From the NCBI GenBank assembly GCA_047618115.1, contig JBLHKV010000064.1, positions 1-15,637 of the forward strand: DNA of 15,637 bases. The letters are read 5' to 3'. Below, one piece after another: positions 6,876 through 13,685 of the stretch; the first letter of the stretch is position 1, and each line of letters starts with the position of its first letter. The translations under genes were made by a program, and so were the position numbers. A model generated the notes under the pieces. The model did not search any database, was not told the DNA's origin, and saw only the letters and a list, made by a program, of their open reading frames with translations. This stretch comes from CALJGI01 sp047618115. Its GTDB lineage: Bacteria; Pseudomonadota; Gammaproteobacteria; Pseudomonadales; Halieaceae.

Positions 6876-8417
6876 TTACTGGGTGTCAGAGTGCAAGGCG
6901 TCGAGTAACTGCTGTGTTCTGACGTCGTGGGGAGCATTTTCCAAAGCAGTCTCCAGGTAGTACAAGGCCTCGTTTTGACGGCCCATAATATGTAGATAGA
7001 GGCCAGTTTTGCGCCACATTTCTAGCCTTAGGCCGTCGATTTCAGGTGCTCCCTGGTCGAGGGCGTCGATGCCTCTGAGATTCTGCTGTATGGCCTTTTC
7101 CCACTCGCCCCTGATTGCATATTCCGTTGAAATCTGATGGGAGATAAAAGCATCATTTTCTACAACGCTGTCGGCGTGCTGAAATAAGGTCATTGTGTTT
7201 GTCCAGTGGCTCGTTTGTACCCAGGCTACTGCGGCAAAACACGCTAGGGTCGACACCGCCAGTATATATTTGATCGCGTTGCGAACTGGCAAGCGAGCGC
7301 CGCCCGCAACGACTATTAAGATGAGTCCAGTGTGGGGTACATAGCTGAAACGATCTGCAGCTCCCTGAATGCCAAATGGAATGACGCCGCTGACCGGTAC
7401 CAGGGTGCCGAGAAACCAAAGCCAGCCGATCAGTAGCCACGCCGCGCGGTGACGAAAGTATAAGCAAAGCCCGCTAACGCCCAGCATTGCCATTAATGCC
7501 AGTAACGCAACGAGATCGATACCGGCATTGGAGTAGGGGTAGTAGGGGGAGAGCGATAGCGGTAGGAAAAATTTGCTGAGATATAGAGCATAGGCTTTGA
7601 GTACGTTGCCAGCGACTATTTCCCATACAGGTGAACTGACGCCGCCACCAATTGCGTGCGATAAGTATCCGACAAGCCCTGCCGCTGTAGACAACAGCAG
7701 TAACAGCCATTTTTCCTGTATTAACGAAATGATATTTTGCTTCAGTGCCAGGTTGGTAAATCTGCGCAAAGGCCAAAAATCCAAAAGCAGGAGAATGGCC
7801 GGAAGCGTAATAAACATCGGTTTTGCCATTATGGATAGCAACATCAGCAGCGCTACTTTAGATTGCTGCGCCAGACCGCCGCGCTCGGCTTTTTCATTCA
7901 GGTAAGTCAGAATTGCGAGTAGCCCGAACAGAGTACTCAAGAGATCCTTTCTGGCCATTATCCAGGCTACCGCTTCCACATGCTGGGGGTGCACTGCAAA
8001 TATTGCTGCACCGAGTGCAGCCTGGGCTGTGGACAGTCTGAGTCGAACAAACAGCAAATACAGGACGATTGTATTGAGGCCGTGAAGAATCAGATTAGTT
8101 AAGTGATGGCCACGAGGGCCAGCTCCCAACAAAGAGTTGTCCAAAGCAAAGGACCACCACACCAGCGGGTTCCAGTTACCGCCGAGAATGGTTGTGATTG
8201 ACCAGTGTATAAACTCGGCGTTTATGCCATCTGCCAGATGGGGATTGCCTCGAACCAGAAGCTTATCGTCGAGATTGATGAACTCGAACTCGAGGGTTTG
8301 AGCGTAAACCAGTACACATAGCGCACAAAGCACAGTAAACCAAAGTAGATGCACGTAAGGAGCGCGTTTCAGGACGCTCCCGTGTGCAAGCCTGCCGGCC
8401 ACCACCAATTCCGACAC
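6876..8417 (-). CDS. TMTC-like polytopic GT-C glycosyltransferase with C-terminal TPR repeats
   Basis: A 513-residue inner-membrane protein. It has a first membrane segment at about 24-40, then a periplasmic-type loop with an acidic pair NLDD (Asp50-Asp51), the position where GT-C glycosyltransferases keep catalytic acidic residues, followed by NPLVWWSFALDNSLLG and GHHLTNLILHGLN, then AVHPQHVEAVAWIMARKD (about 141-158). These blocks are typical of the bacterial relatives of eukaryotic TMTC O-mannosyltransferases. About eight more hydrophobic segments follow to about residue 410. The last 100 residues are soluble and helical with TPR-like repeats (RGEWEKAIQQNLRGID, GRQNEALYYLETALENAP). Family knowledge suggests transfer of a sugar from a polyprenyl-phosphate donor to a periplasmic acceptor; donor and acceptor are unknown here. 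It starts with GTG, with a weak ribosome binding site, 15 bp after icd, suggesting co-transcription. A flippase-like or polymerase role cannot be excluded. Confidence 0.8.
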   Translation of the reverse strand: MSELVVAGRLAHGSVLKRAPYVHLLWFTVLCALCVLVYAQTLEFEFINLDDKLLVRGNPHLADGINAEFIHWSITTILGGNWNPLVWWSFALDNSLLGAGPRGHHLTNLILHGLNTIVLYLLFVRLRLSTAQAALGAAIFAVHPQHVEAVAWIMARKDLLSTLFGLLAILTYLNEKAERGGLAQQSKVALLMLLSIMAKPMFITLPAILLLLDFWPLRRFTNLALKQNIISLIQEKWLLLLLSTAAGLVGYLSHAIGGGVSSPVWEIVAGNVLKAYALYLSKFFLPLSLSPYYPYSNAGIDLVALLALMAMLGVSGLCLYFRHRAAWLLIGWLWFLGTLVPVSGVIPFGIQGAADRFSYVPHTGLILIVVAGGARLPVRNAIKYILAVSTLACFAAVAWVQTSHWTNTMTLFQHADSVVENDAFISHQISTEYAIRGEWEKAIQQNLRGIDALDQGAPEIDGLRLEMWRKTGLYLHIMGRQNEALYYLETALENAPHDVRTQQLLDALHSDTQ

Positions 8418-8432
8418 TACTCGGTAGGGTGT

Positions 8433-10664
8433 TTAGGCATTGGCCGCCGCGAGTATGGCATTCAATGTGGCACTGGGACGCATAACTAACTTCACGGTGT
8501 CGCGGTTTGCGTGGTAGTAGCCGTCCAAACCAGCTGGTTTACCCTGGGCTGCGGCCAGTTCTTCGATGATTAGTTGCTCTTGTTCGCCCAGGGAATCGGC
8601 CAGAGTAGAAAATTGCGCCGCGAGTTCTGGGTCTTCGGTCTGTGCGGAAACAGCGCGCGCCCAGTACAAGCCCAGGTAGAAGTGGCTGCCTCGATTATCG
8701 AGTTCTCCAGTCTTTCTGGATGGCGACTTATTATTGTCGAGAAGCATTCCGGTTGCTTGGTCCAGCGTTCTAGCCAATATGGTGGCGCGTTTATTGCCGT
8801 GCTTGACCCCCAACTCTTCCAGCGACACGGCGAGGGCCATAAACTCGCCGAGTGAGTCCCATCTAAGGTGATTTTCTTCAACTACTTGCTGTACGTGCTT
8901 TGGTGCTGAACCACCGGCGCCGGTCTCATACATGCCGCCCCCTTTGAGCATAGGTACGATAGATAACATCTTGGCCGACGTCCCCAATTCCAGAATTGGG
9001 AAGAGATCGGTCAGATAGTCGCGCAGGACATTACCTGTCACTGAGATAGTGTCGCTACCACGCATCATGCGCTCCATGCTGCGGCGTATTGCTTCTACGT
9101 AGGTCATCACCCTTATATCGAGGCCGCTGGTATCGTGATCGGGCAGGTACTTGTTTACCTTCTTGATCAACTCGATGTCGTGTGGTCGATTCCTGTCGAG
9201 CCAAAAAATGGCTGGTGTGTCGGATTGACGCGCACGCGTAACGGCCAGCTTGACCCAGTCGCGAATAGGCTCGTCTTTAGTTTGGCAGGCGCGCCAGATA
9301 TCCCCTTTTTCTACCTCGTGCTGAATCAGTACGTTGCCTGCGGCATTAACAATGCGCATTGTCCCCGGCTCTTCCATCTCAAAGGTTTTGTCGTGGGAGC
9401 CGTATTCCTCCGCCTTCTTGGCCATCAGACCAACATTGGGTACCGAGCCCATAATGGTAGGGTCAAAGGCGCCGTTGGTTTTACAGAAATTGATCATCTC
9501 CTGGTAAATGGTGGAGTAGGTGCTTTCTGGCATTACTGCCTTGGTATCCTTGGCCTTACCATCGGGGCCCCACATCTTGCCGCCGTTTCGAATCATAGCG
9601 GGCATGGACGCATCCACGATGACGTCACTGGGCACGTGCAAATTTGTGATTCCCTTAAGAGAATCGACCATCGCCATTTCTGGCCGGGTTTCGTAAACAG
9701 CGTGAATATCTTCCATAATTTCTTCGCGTTTGCTACGGGGAAGATTCTCGATCTTATCGTAAACGCTGCTCAGTCCATTGTTGGGGTTGACTCCCAATTC
9801 TTCGAATAGCGCCTCGTATTTTTTGAAAACGTCCTTATAAAACACAGTGACAGCGTGACCAAAAACGATGGGGTGGGACACCTTCATCATGGTTGCTTTC
9901 ACGTGCAGGGACCACATGACTCCAGCCTCTTTGGCATCGCATAACGTGGCCTCAAAGAAATCGCGCAGCTGGCGCACGCTCATGAACATGCCGTCCAATA
10001 TCTCGCCAGCCTCCAGACTCAGCTCTTTCTTGGCGGTAATCGAGCCGTCCGCGCCGACGAATTCAATTCGAACATCCGTGGCAGAGTCCATGGTGACGGA
10101 CTGTTCTGCCGAATAGAAATCTCCCCCTCGCATATAGTCTGCATGAGTGCGCGAAGCCATGCTCCATTTACCCATCGAGTGGGGGAATTTTCGGACGAAT
10201 TGCTTGACTGCGCCTGGTGCTCGTCGATCCGAGTTGCCCTCGCGCAACACCGGATTGACAGCGCTGCCAAGGATCTTCGAATAGCGGGCCAGAATATCCT
10301 GTTCGCTCTGGGTCTCTGCCCGTTCGGGCATGTCTGGTAGGTTGTAGCCCTGTGACTGAAGCTCCGTGATGCAAGCGTTAAGCTGTGGGACAGAGGCGCT
10401 GATATTGGGTAATTTGATGATGTTTGCGTTGGGGTCCTGGGTCAGTTCCCCAAGGAAAGTCAGTCCGTCGGACACTCTTTGGGCGTCTGTCAGGTTTTCC
10501 GGGAAAGCGGACAGAACCCGACCAGCAAGAGAAATGTCGGTAATCTTAACGTCGATCCCCGCGGTAGTAGTGAATGTTCTGACTATCGGAAGCAGGGAGC
10601 AGGTAGCTAGAGATGGTGCTTCATCGGTAAGAGTGTAGTAAATGGTGTGTCCGTGTTCGGTCAT
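8433..10664 (-). CDS. icd: Isocitrate dehydrogenase, NADP-dependent, monomeric type (IDH-II)
   Basis: A 743-residue cytoplasmic enzyme converting isocitrate and NADP+ to 2-oxoglutarate, CO2 and NADPH in the TCA cycle. Length and sequence fit the monomeric class (about 740 residues), unrelated in size to the homodimeric 45-kDa form. Visible family blocks: NIIKLPNISASVPQL (81-95), SAVNPVLREGNSDRR (134-148) with Ser134, Asn137, Arg141 and Arg147, which line up by small offset with the known isocitrate-binding Ser, Asn and Arg residues of the Azotobacter enzyme, HSMGKWSM, and conserved C-terminal blocks such as PSRKTGELDNRGSHFYLGLY. The start is ATG 10664, preceded by GAGGG 4 nt upstream and giving the usual MTEHG-like N-terminus; an upstream in-frame ATG at 10715 would add 17 hydrophobic residues overlapping a possible promoter. 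It lies between nadR and the TMTC-like gene on the same strand. Confidence 0.95.
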   Translation of the reverse strand: MTEHGHTIYYTLTDEAPSLATCSLLPIVRTFTTTAGIDVKITDISLAGRVLSAFPENLTDAQRVSDGLTFLGELTQDPNANIIKLPNISASVPQLNACITELQSQGYNLPDMPERAETQSEQDILARYSKILGSAVNPVLREGNSDRRAPGAVKQFVRKFPHSMGKWSMASRTHADYMRGGDFYSAEQSVTMDSATDVRIEFVGADGSITAKKELSLEAGEILDGMFMSVRQLRDFFEATLCDAKEAGVMWSLHVKATMMKVSHPIVFGHAVTVFYKDVFKKYEALFEELGVNPNNGLSSVYDKIENLPRSKREEIMEDIHAVYETRPEMAMVDSLKGITNLHVPSDVIVDASMPAMIRNGGKMWGPDGKAKDTKAVMPESTYSTIYQEMINFCKTNGAFDPTIMGSVPNVGLMAKKAEEYGSHDKTFEMEEPGTMRIVNAAGNVLIQHEVEKGDIWRACQTKDEPIRDWVKLAVTRARQSDTPAIFWLDRNRPHDIELIKKVNKYLPDHDTSGLDIRVMTYVEAIRRSMERMMRGSDTISVTGNVLRDYLTDLFPILELGTSAKMLSIVPMLKGGGMYETGAGGSAPKHVQQVVEENHLRWDSLGEFMALAVSLEELGVKHGNKRATILARTLDQATGMLLDNNKSPSRKTGELDNRGSHFYLGLYWARAVSAQTEDPELAAQFSTLADSLGEQEQLIIEELAAAQGKPAGLDGYYHANRDTVKLVMRPSATLNAILAAANA

Positions 10665-10680
10665 AGAGCCCTCGCAAAAA

Positions 10681-10686
10681 ATTATA
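10681..10686 (-). promoter_or_regulatory. Possible -10 box (TATAAT) for icd
   Basis: A consensus TATAAT on the minus strand lies 16 nt before the icd ATG. If used, the transcript would start near 10674, leaving a leader of about 10 nt that just includes the ribosome binding site. No good -35 hexamer lies 16-18 bp upstream, so an activator would be needed or the match is chance. Confidence 0.3.
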
Positions 10687-10721
10687 ATTTGATTGTCCAA
10701 AAACTGAGTCAGCATGCTCTC

Positions 10722-10743
10722 ATGGATCGGGTTGCCCTTCCAT
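10722..10743 (-). terminator. Weak hairpin downstream of nadR, possible attenuating terminator
   Basis: On the minus strand the transcript after the nadR stop can fold as ATGGA, A, GGG, loop CAA, CCC, GA, TCCAT: a 5-bp and a 3-bp helix around a small internal loop. A run of five T lies 18 nt further on, too far for a standard intrinsic terminator. It may partly separate nadR from icd expression or stabilise the nadR mRNA 3' end. Confidence 0.3.
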
Positions 10744-10750
10744 CAAATCC

Positions 10751-11746
10751 TTATTGAGGGCCACACTGGTTCAATAACGAGTCGATAGATGAAGTCGCCT
10801 TATTGCGGCGTGCCGTCCAGCTTCCCGACAAGGTGACATAGTTTGCACCGCGATCATCGAGTGCTGCTTTCGACTTCTCGAAAAATGCTCTCCGCTCCTC
10901 CGGCTTCCCGAATAACCGTAAGCCATCGTCTATCCACGGTACGTCGATATCAGTGAGCAGGTAAAGATCCGCCAACTCTGGTGTTGATGCGAACCACGGA
11001 TCCACGCTTCCGGTCAGGGTTTCGGACCACACCGCCGTGAGCACTGCATCGGTATCCTCGATTATTAGGCGGTTGGCAATTGGCTCTAATGCGCGGCGCA
11101 TCGCTTCGTGCACCTGCGCGATGGTAACAAGATGATCATTAATCCAGTCATCCGGGTGGTACTGCTCGTCGTAAATACGACCATACTCTGGCATATAACT
11201 AGTGTTGTAGTGCTTGGCAAGCTCTTTGGCCAGCGTTGTCTTGCCAGTGCTTTCGGGTCCAAACAAACAAATTCGCTTGAGAAAATGTGGTTTGACCAAT
11301 TCGGGTAATAGATGCCAGTGAGCCAGCGGTGTTGATAGTATCGAAGCGGCTGAGATAGGCACCGCTTCGTGGTCGGGATCAATAATTACACATTCTGCGT
11401 TCAATTCCTTCGCCAGACGATGTACGTAGGGGTCGGAACCAAAAATCCTGTGTATTGGAGAGGGATGGAGTTGTTGAATGAGGTCGCGCCAGATGGACCA
11501 GAACTGCGGGTGGTCGCTCGGCTGCTGGGGGATTTTTTTATCGTAGTGAAGAACTTGCGCCTCGGGGAAAAGTTGCTGCATCCAGTCGTGTCTAACTGTG
11601 CCGGGCACAGGGTCATTGGGCAGCGAACACACGAGTATGGTCAGCTGATCACAGAGCTGACTGGCGGTTCTGCAGAGGAATTCATGGCCTTTGTGGGGTG
11701 GCATGAACTTCCCAAGCACGAGTCCTGTCCTGTTGTTACCGGTCAC
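10751..11746 (-). CDS. nadR: NadR-type bifunctional NMN adenylyltransferase / ribosylnicotinamide kinase, without HTH domain
   Basis: A 331-residue cytoplasmic protein that should phosphorylate nicotinamide riboside to NMN and may adenylylate NMN to NAD. Domain 1 (about 7-155) is a nucleotidyltransferase: LGKFMPPHKGH with the HxGH motif (His18, His21), and IFGSDPYVHRLA. Domain 2 (about 157-325) is the kinase: P-loop GPESTGKT (163-170), YMPEYGR, IEDTDAVLTAVW and VPWIDDGLRLFG. The DNA-binding helix-turn-helix at the N-terminus of the enterobacterial NadR repressor is absent, so it is probably enzymatic only. The usual ISxTxxR motif of the adenylyltransferase reads ISAASIL (131-137), losing the conserved Thr and Arg, so that activity may be weak or lost while the kinase looks intact. 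It starts with GTG within the 4-bp overlap GTGA with the pnuC stop, indicating translational coupling. Confidence 0.92.
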   Translation of the reverse strand: MTGNNRTGLVLGKFMPPHKGHEFLCRTASQLCDQLTILVCSLPNDPVPGTVRHDWMQQLFPEAQVLHYDKKIPQQPSDHPQFWSIWRDLIQQLHPSPIHRIFGSDPYVHRLAKELNAECVIIDPDHEAVPISAASILSTPLAHWHLLPELVKPHFLKRICLFGPESTGKTTLAKELAKHYNTSYMPEYGRIYDEQYHPDDWINDHLVTIAQVHEAMRRALEPIANRLIIEDTDAVLTAVWSETLTGSVDPWFASTPELADLYLLTDIDVPWIDDGLRLFGKPEERRAFFEKSKAALDDRGANYVTLSGSWTARRNKATSSIDSLLNQCGPQ

Positions 11747-12369
11747 GACGAAAGGGCTCTTTCAGGCTGGCTGCTCAACCAGGTGCGACGCCATAAAAGA
11801 TAACCACCAATCGCCATTCCCAGAAAGATTACGTATAGAACCGTTGTTGGATACAGTCCCTTGACGAAGTAGATTCCGATTGCCAACACGTCAACTACAA
11901 TCCATACGAGCCAATTCTCCAGATATCGGCGTGCCAATAGAATCTGCGCAATGACACTCAGTACGGTTGTGGTGGCGTCTGGATAAGGCAGCGCCGCATC
12001 TGTCATGCTGTCCATAAAGGTACCCAAAGCCAGAACTCCAATCACTGCAGCGCAGCCGTACCAAAGGGTGTAGCCCGGCGGCAGACGCCGGACAATGACG
12101 TGTCCATCCTCTGCCATATTGCCATTTAGCCAATACCACCAACCATAGACCTGGATAGTGACAAAGAAGCCTTGCAGTATCATATCCGAGTAGAGTTTTG
12201 CCTCGTAAAAGATGAAGGCGTACAGCATTACCATGGCGATACCAAAAGGATAGTTCCATATGCTACGTCGCATCAGCAGGCCCACGTTCGCCAGGCCGAG
12301 GAAGAAGGCTATAATTTCGATTGGGCTGGAGCCGACCATGCCGGTCAGAAATGTGGTGATGAAATCCAT
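11743..12369 (-). CDS. pnuC: PnuC nicotinamide riboside transporter
   Basis: A 208-residue inner-membrane protein of the PnuC family, which brings in nicotinamide riboside by facilitated diffusion coupled to phosphorylation by NadR. Seven or so hydrophobic segments are visible. Family blocks include SPIEIIAFFLGLANV near the N-terminus, SIWNYPFGIAMVMLYAFIFY, VTIQVYGWWYWL and, near the C-terminus, ENWLVWIVVDVLAIGIYFVK then LYPTTVLYVIFL, with the Trp and Asn residues that line the substrate pocket in this family. The start is uncertain: ATG 12369 gives a family-like N-terminus (MDFITTFL) but lacks a clear ribosome binding site; an in-frame GTG at 12429 would add 20 residues. The last codon overlaps the nadR start (GTGA), so the pair is an operon for salvage of the NAD precursor. 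The control region lies in the divergent gap before the phosphatase gene. Confidence 0.93.
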   Translation of the reverse strand: MDFITTFLTGMVGSSPIEIIAFFLGLANVGLLMRRSIWNYPFGIAMVMLYAFIFYEAKLYSDMILQGFFVTIQVYGWWYWLNGNMAEDGHVIVRRLPPGYTLWYGCAAVIGVLALGTFMDSMTDAALPYPDATTTVLSVIAQILLARRYLENWLVWIVVDVLAIGIYFVKGLYPTTVLYVIFLGMAIGGYLLWRRTWLSSQPERALSS

Positions 12370-12505
12370 GTAGAGATAGCTGGCGACGGAACGACCGGTG
12401 ATGATAGTCCATGGGGCTATTTTCGTCACGCTGGGCGTAGCCTGCGTTCAGTGTTAAATTATGACCACCTACAATCAAAAACATGTGAAAAGCATAATCC
12501 TGAAC
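12370..12505. promoter_or_regulatory. Divergent intergenic region between pnuC and the exported phosphatase
   Basis: These 136 bp separate two divergent starts. On the plus strand, TACAAT at 12470-12475 with TTCAGT at 12447-12452 (17-bp spacing) is a possible sigma-70 promoter, 3 of 6 and 5 of 6 matches to consensus; it would start transcription near 12482, consistent with ATG 12506 as the phosphatase start and excluding ATG 12461. No convincing promoter or known NAD-regulator site was recognised for pnuC. Confidence 0.35.
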
Positions 12506-13648
12506 ATGCGAAATTTCTCGCTCGCGGTCTTACTCCTCCTCTCTGTCCTGTTTTCCTCGCTGGGCTACGGCACCGACGAATACGACGGAATAGATCGTAT
12601 TGTTGCTATTGGTGATTTACACGGAGATTACCAGCAATACCTGACCTTACTAAGAAGTAACAAGCTTATCGACCGAAAGAACAAGTGGCAGGGTGGGGGC
12701 ACCCATTTGGTGCAGCTGGGTGATATTGTCGATCGGGGCCCGGATTCACTGAAAATTATTCGCCACCTCATGAAGCTTGAAAAGCAGGCCAAGCGAGCTG
12801 GTGGCCAGGTTCACGTGTTGATTGGAAATCATGAGGCGATGAATATCCAGGGTGTGCTCGACTACGTACATACCGGCGAATATTCCGCGCTGGTAGATAA
12901 AAAATCCAAACGGCTGCGGGAAAAATATATCAATGCGGTATTCAATTACAGAGTAAAGGTTGAACCAGAGCTGTTGGAGGACGAGGATGCACTTCGTGCT
13001 GAGTTAGACGCTCTTTATCCGCTTGGTTATGTTGAGCATCGTCAATTGTGGGAGCCTGGGCAGGAGGTCGCTAGGTGGGTTGCCGGACACGATACTGTGC
13101 TGCAGTTGGACGATACCATTTTTCTGCACGGTGGTTTAAACCCCCACACAGAATTGCTGCCGCTTAATAAAATTAATGAAGGGGTTAGGACGGAACTTTC
13201 CCAACGCTTTTCAGGTGATGGGCTCGCAAATTCTCCAGATGGACCGATTTGGTACCGAGGGTTAGCCCGAAATGAAGCAGAGCAAGAGCTTGAACCACTC
13301 ATAGCCATGCTGGATCACTATGGAGCCTCCCGAATTGTTATAGCTCACACACCTACACGAGGAGCGATAGTGACCCGTTTTGAGGGTCGTGTCGTTATGA
13401 TCGATGTAGGATTATCGGCCCACTACGGCGGCAGCATGGCTAACTTGCTGATCGAGAACGGTGTACCTGTTGCTGTACATAGGGGGCAGCCCGTACCGCT
13501 ACCCGAGAGTGAGAAGGAGTTGGATGCTTACTTCGAAAGCGTTGTTGCTCTAGAGCCTGAAGGCAGTAAACTGGTTAAGTATGTTGCTGCACGAAAGTTA
13601 CCTCATGCCAAAGCGGAAATTCGTGTCCTCGAAAGTGGCATGCCCTAA
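12506..13648 (+). CDS. Exported Shewanella-like PPP-family metallophosphoesterase (protein phosphatase type)
   Basis: A 380-residue calcineurin-like phosphoesterase with an N-terminal signal peptide or anchor (MRNFSLAVLLLLSVLFSSLG), so it acts in the periplasm. The two-metal active site is complete: GDLHG (Asp37, His39), GDIVDRG (Asp73, Asp76, Arg77), GNHE (Asn108, His109), FLHGG (His198) and IAHTP (His271). The GDxVDRG and GNHE forms are those of the PPP class of protein phosphatases, and the blocks RGPDSLKIIRHLMKLE and WYRGLA match the Shewanella-like (SLP) branch, some of which act on phosphotyrosine. Substrate is therefore probably a phosphoprotein or small phosphoester, not certain. The start chosen, ATG 12506, places the hydrophobic core at the very N-terminus; ATG 12461 would lengthen the n-region by 15 residues. 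ppk1 follows 37 bp downstream on the same strand, so the two are probably co-transcribed. Confidence 0.87.
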   Translation: MRNFSLAVLLLLSVLFSSLGYGTDEYDGIDRIVAIGDLHGDYQQYLTLLRSNKLIDRKNKWQGGGTHLVQLGDIVDRGPDSLKIIRHLMKLEKQAKRAGGQVHVLIGNHEAMNIQGVLDYVHTGEYSALVDKKSKRLREKYINAVFNYRVKVEPELLEDEDALRAELDALYPLGYVEHRQLWEPGQEVARWVAGHDTVLQLDDTIFLHGGLNPHTELLPLNKINEGVRTELSQRFSGDGLANSPDGPIWYRGLARNEAEQELEPLIAMLDHYGASRIVIAHTPTRGAIVTRFEGRVVMIDVGLSAHYGGSMANLLIENGVPVAVHRGQPVPLPESEKELDAYFESVVALEPEGSKLVKYVAARKLPHAKAEIRVLESGMP

Positions 13649-13685
13649 ACAATAATACTAAACCTAGAATGGTGCTCCCTGGCGA

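Noticed and set aside
6825..6882. Hairpins between the convergent ABC-F and TMTC-like genes: GTTCA-AC-TGAAC at 6857-6868 and CCAGT-CATTT-ACTGG at 6868-6882
   Set aside because: The stems are only 5 bp, they share a base, one has a 2-nt centre, and neither is followed by a T-tract, so they do not qualify as intrinsic terminators.
9135..9809. Open frame of 224 codons on the plus strand inside icd
   Set aside because: It lies wholly antisense to a clearly recognised enzyme gene, has no ribosome binding site of note and no family motif; it is a by-product of codon use in icd.
11369..11803. Open frame of 144 codons antisense to nadR and the pnuC end
   Set aside because: Both overlapped genes have strong family motifs on the minus strand, and the antisense product looks like none.
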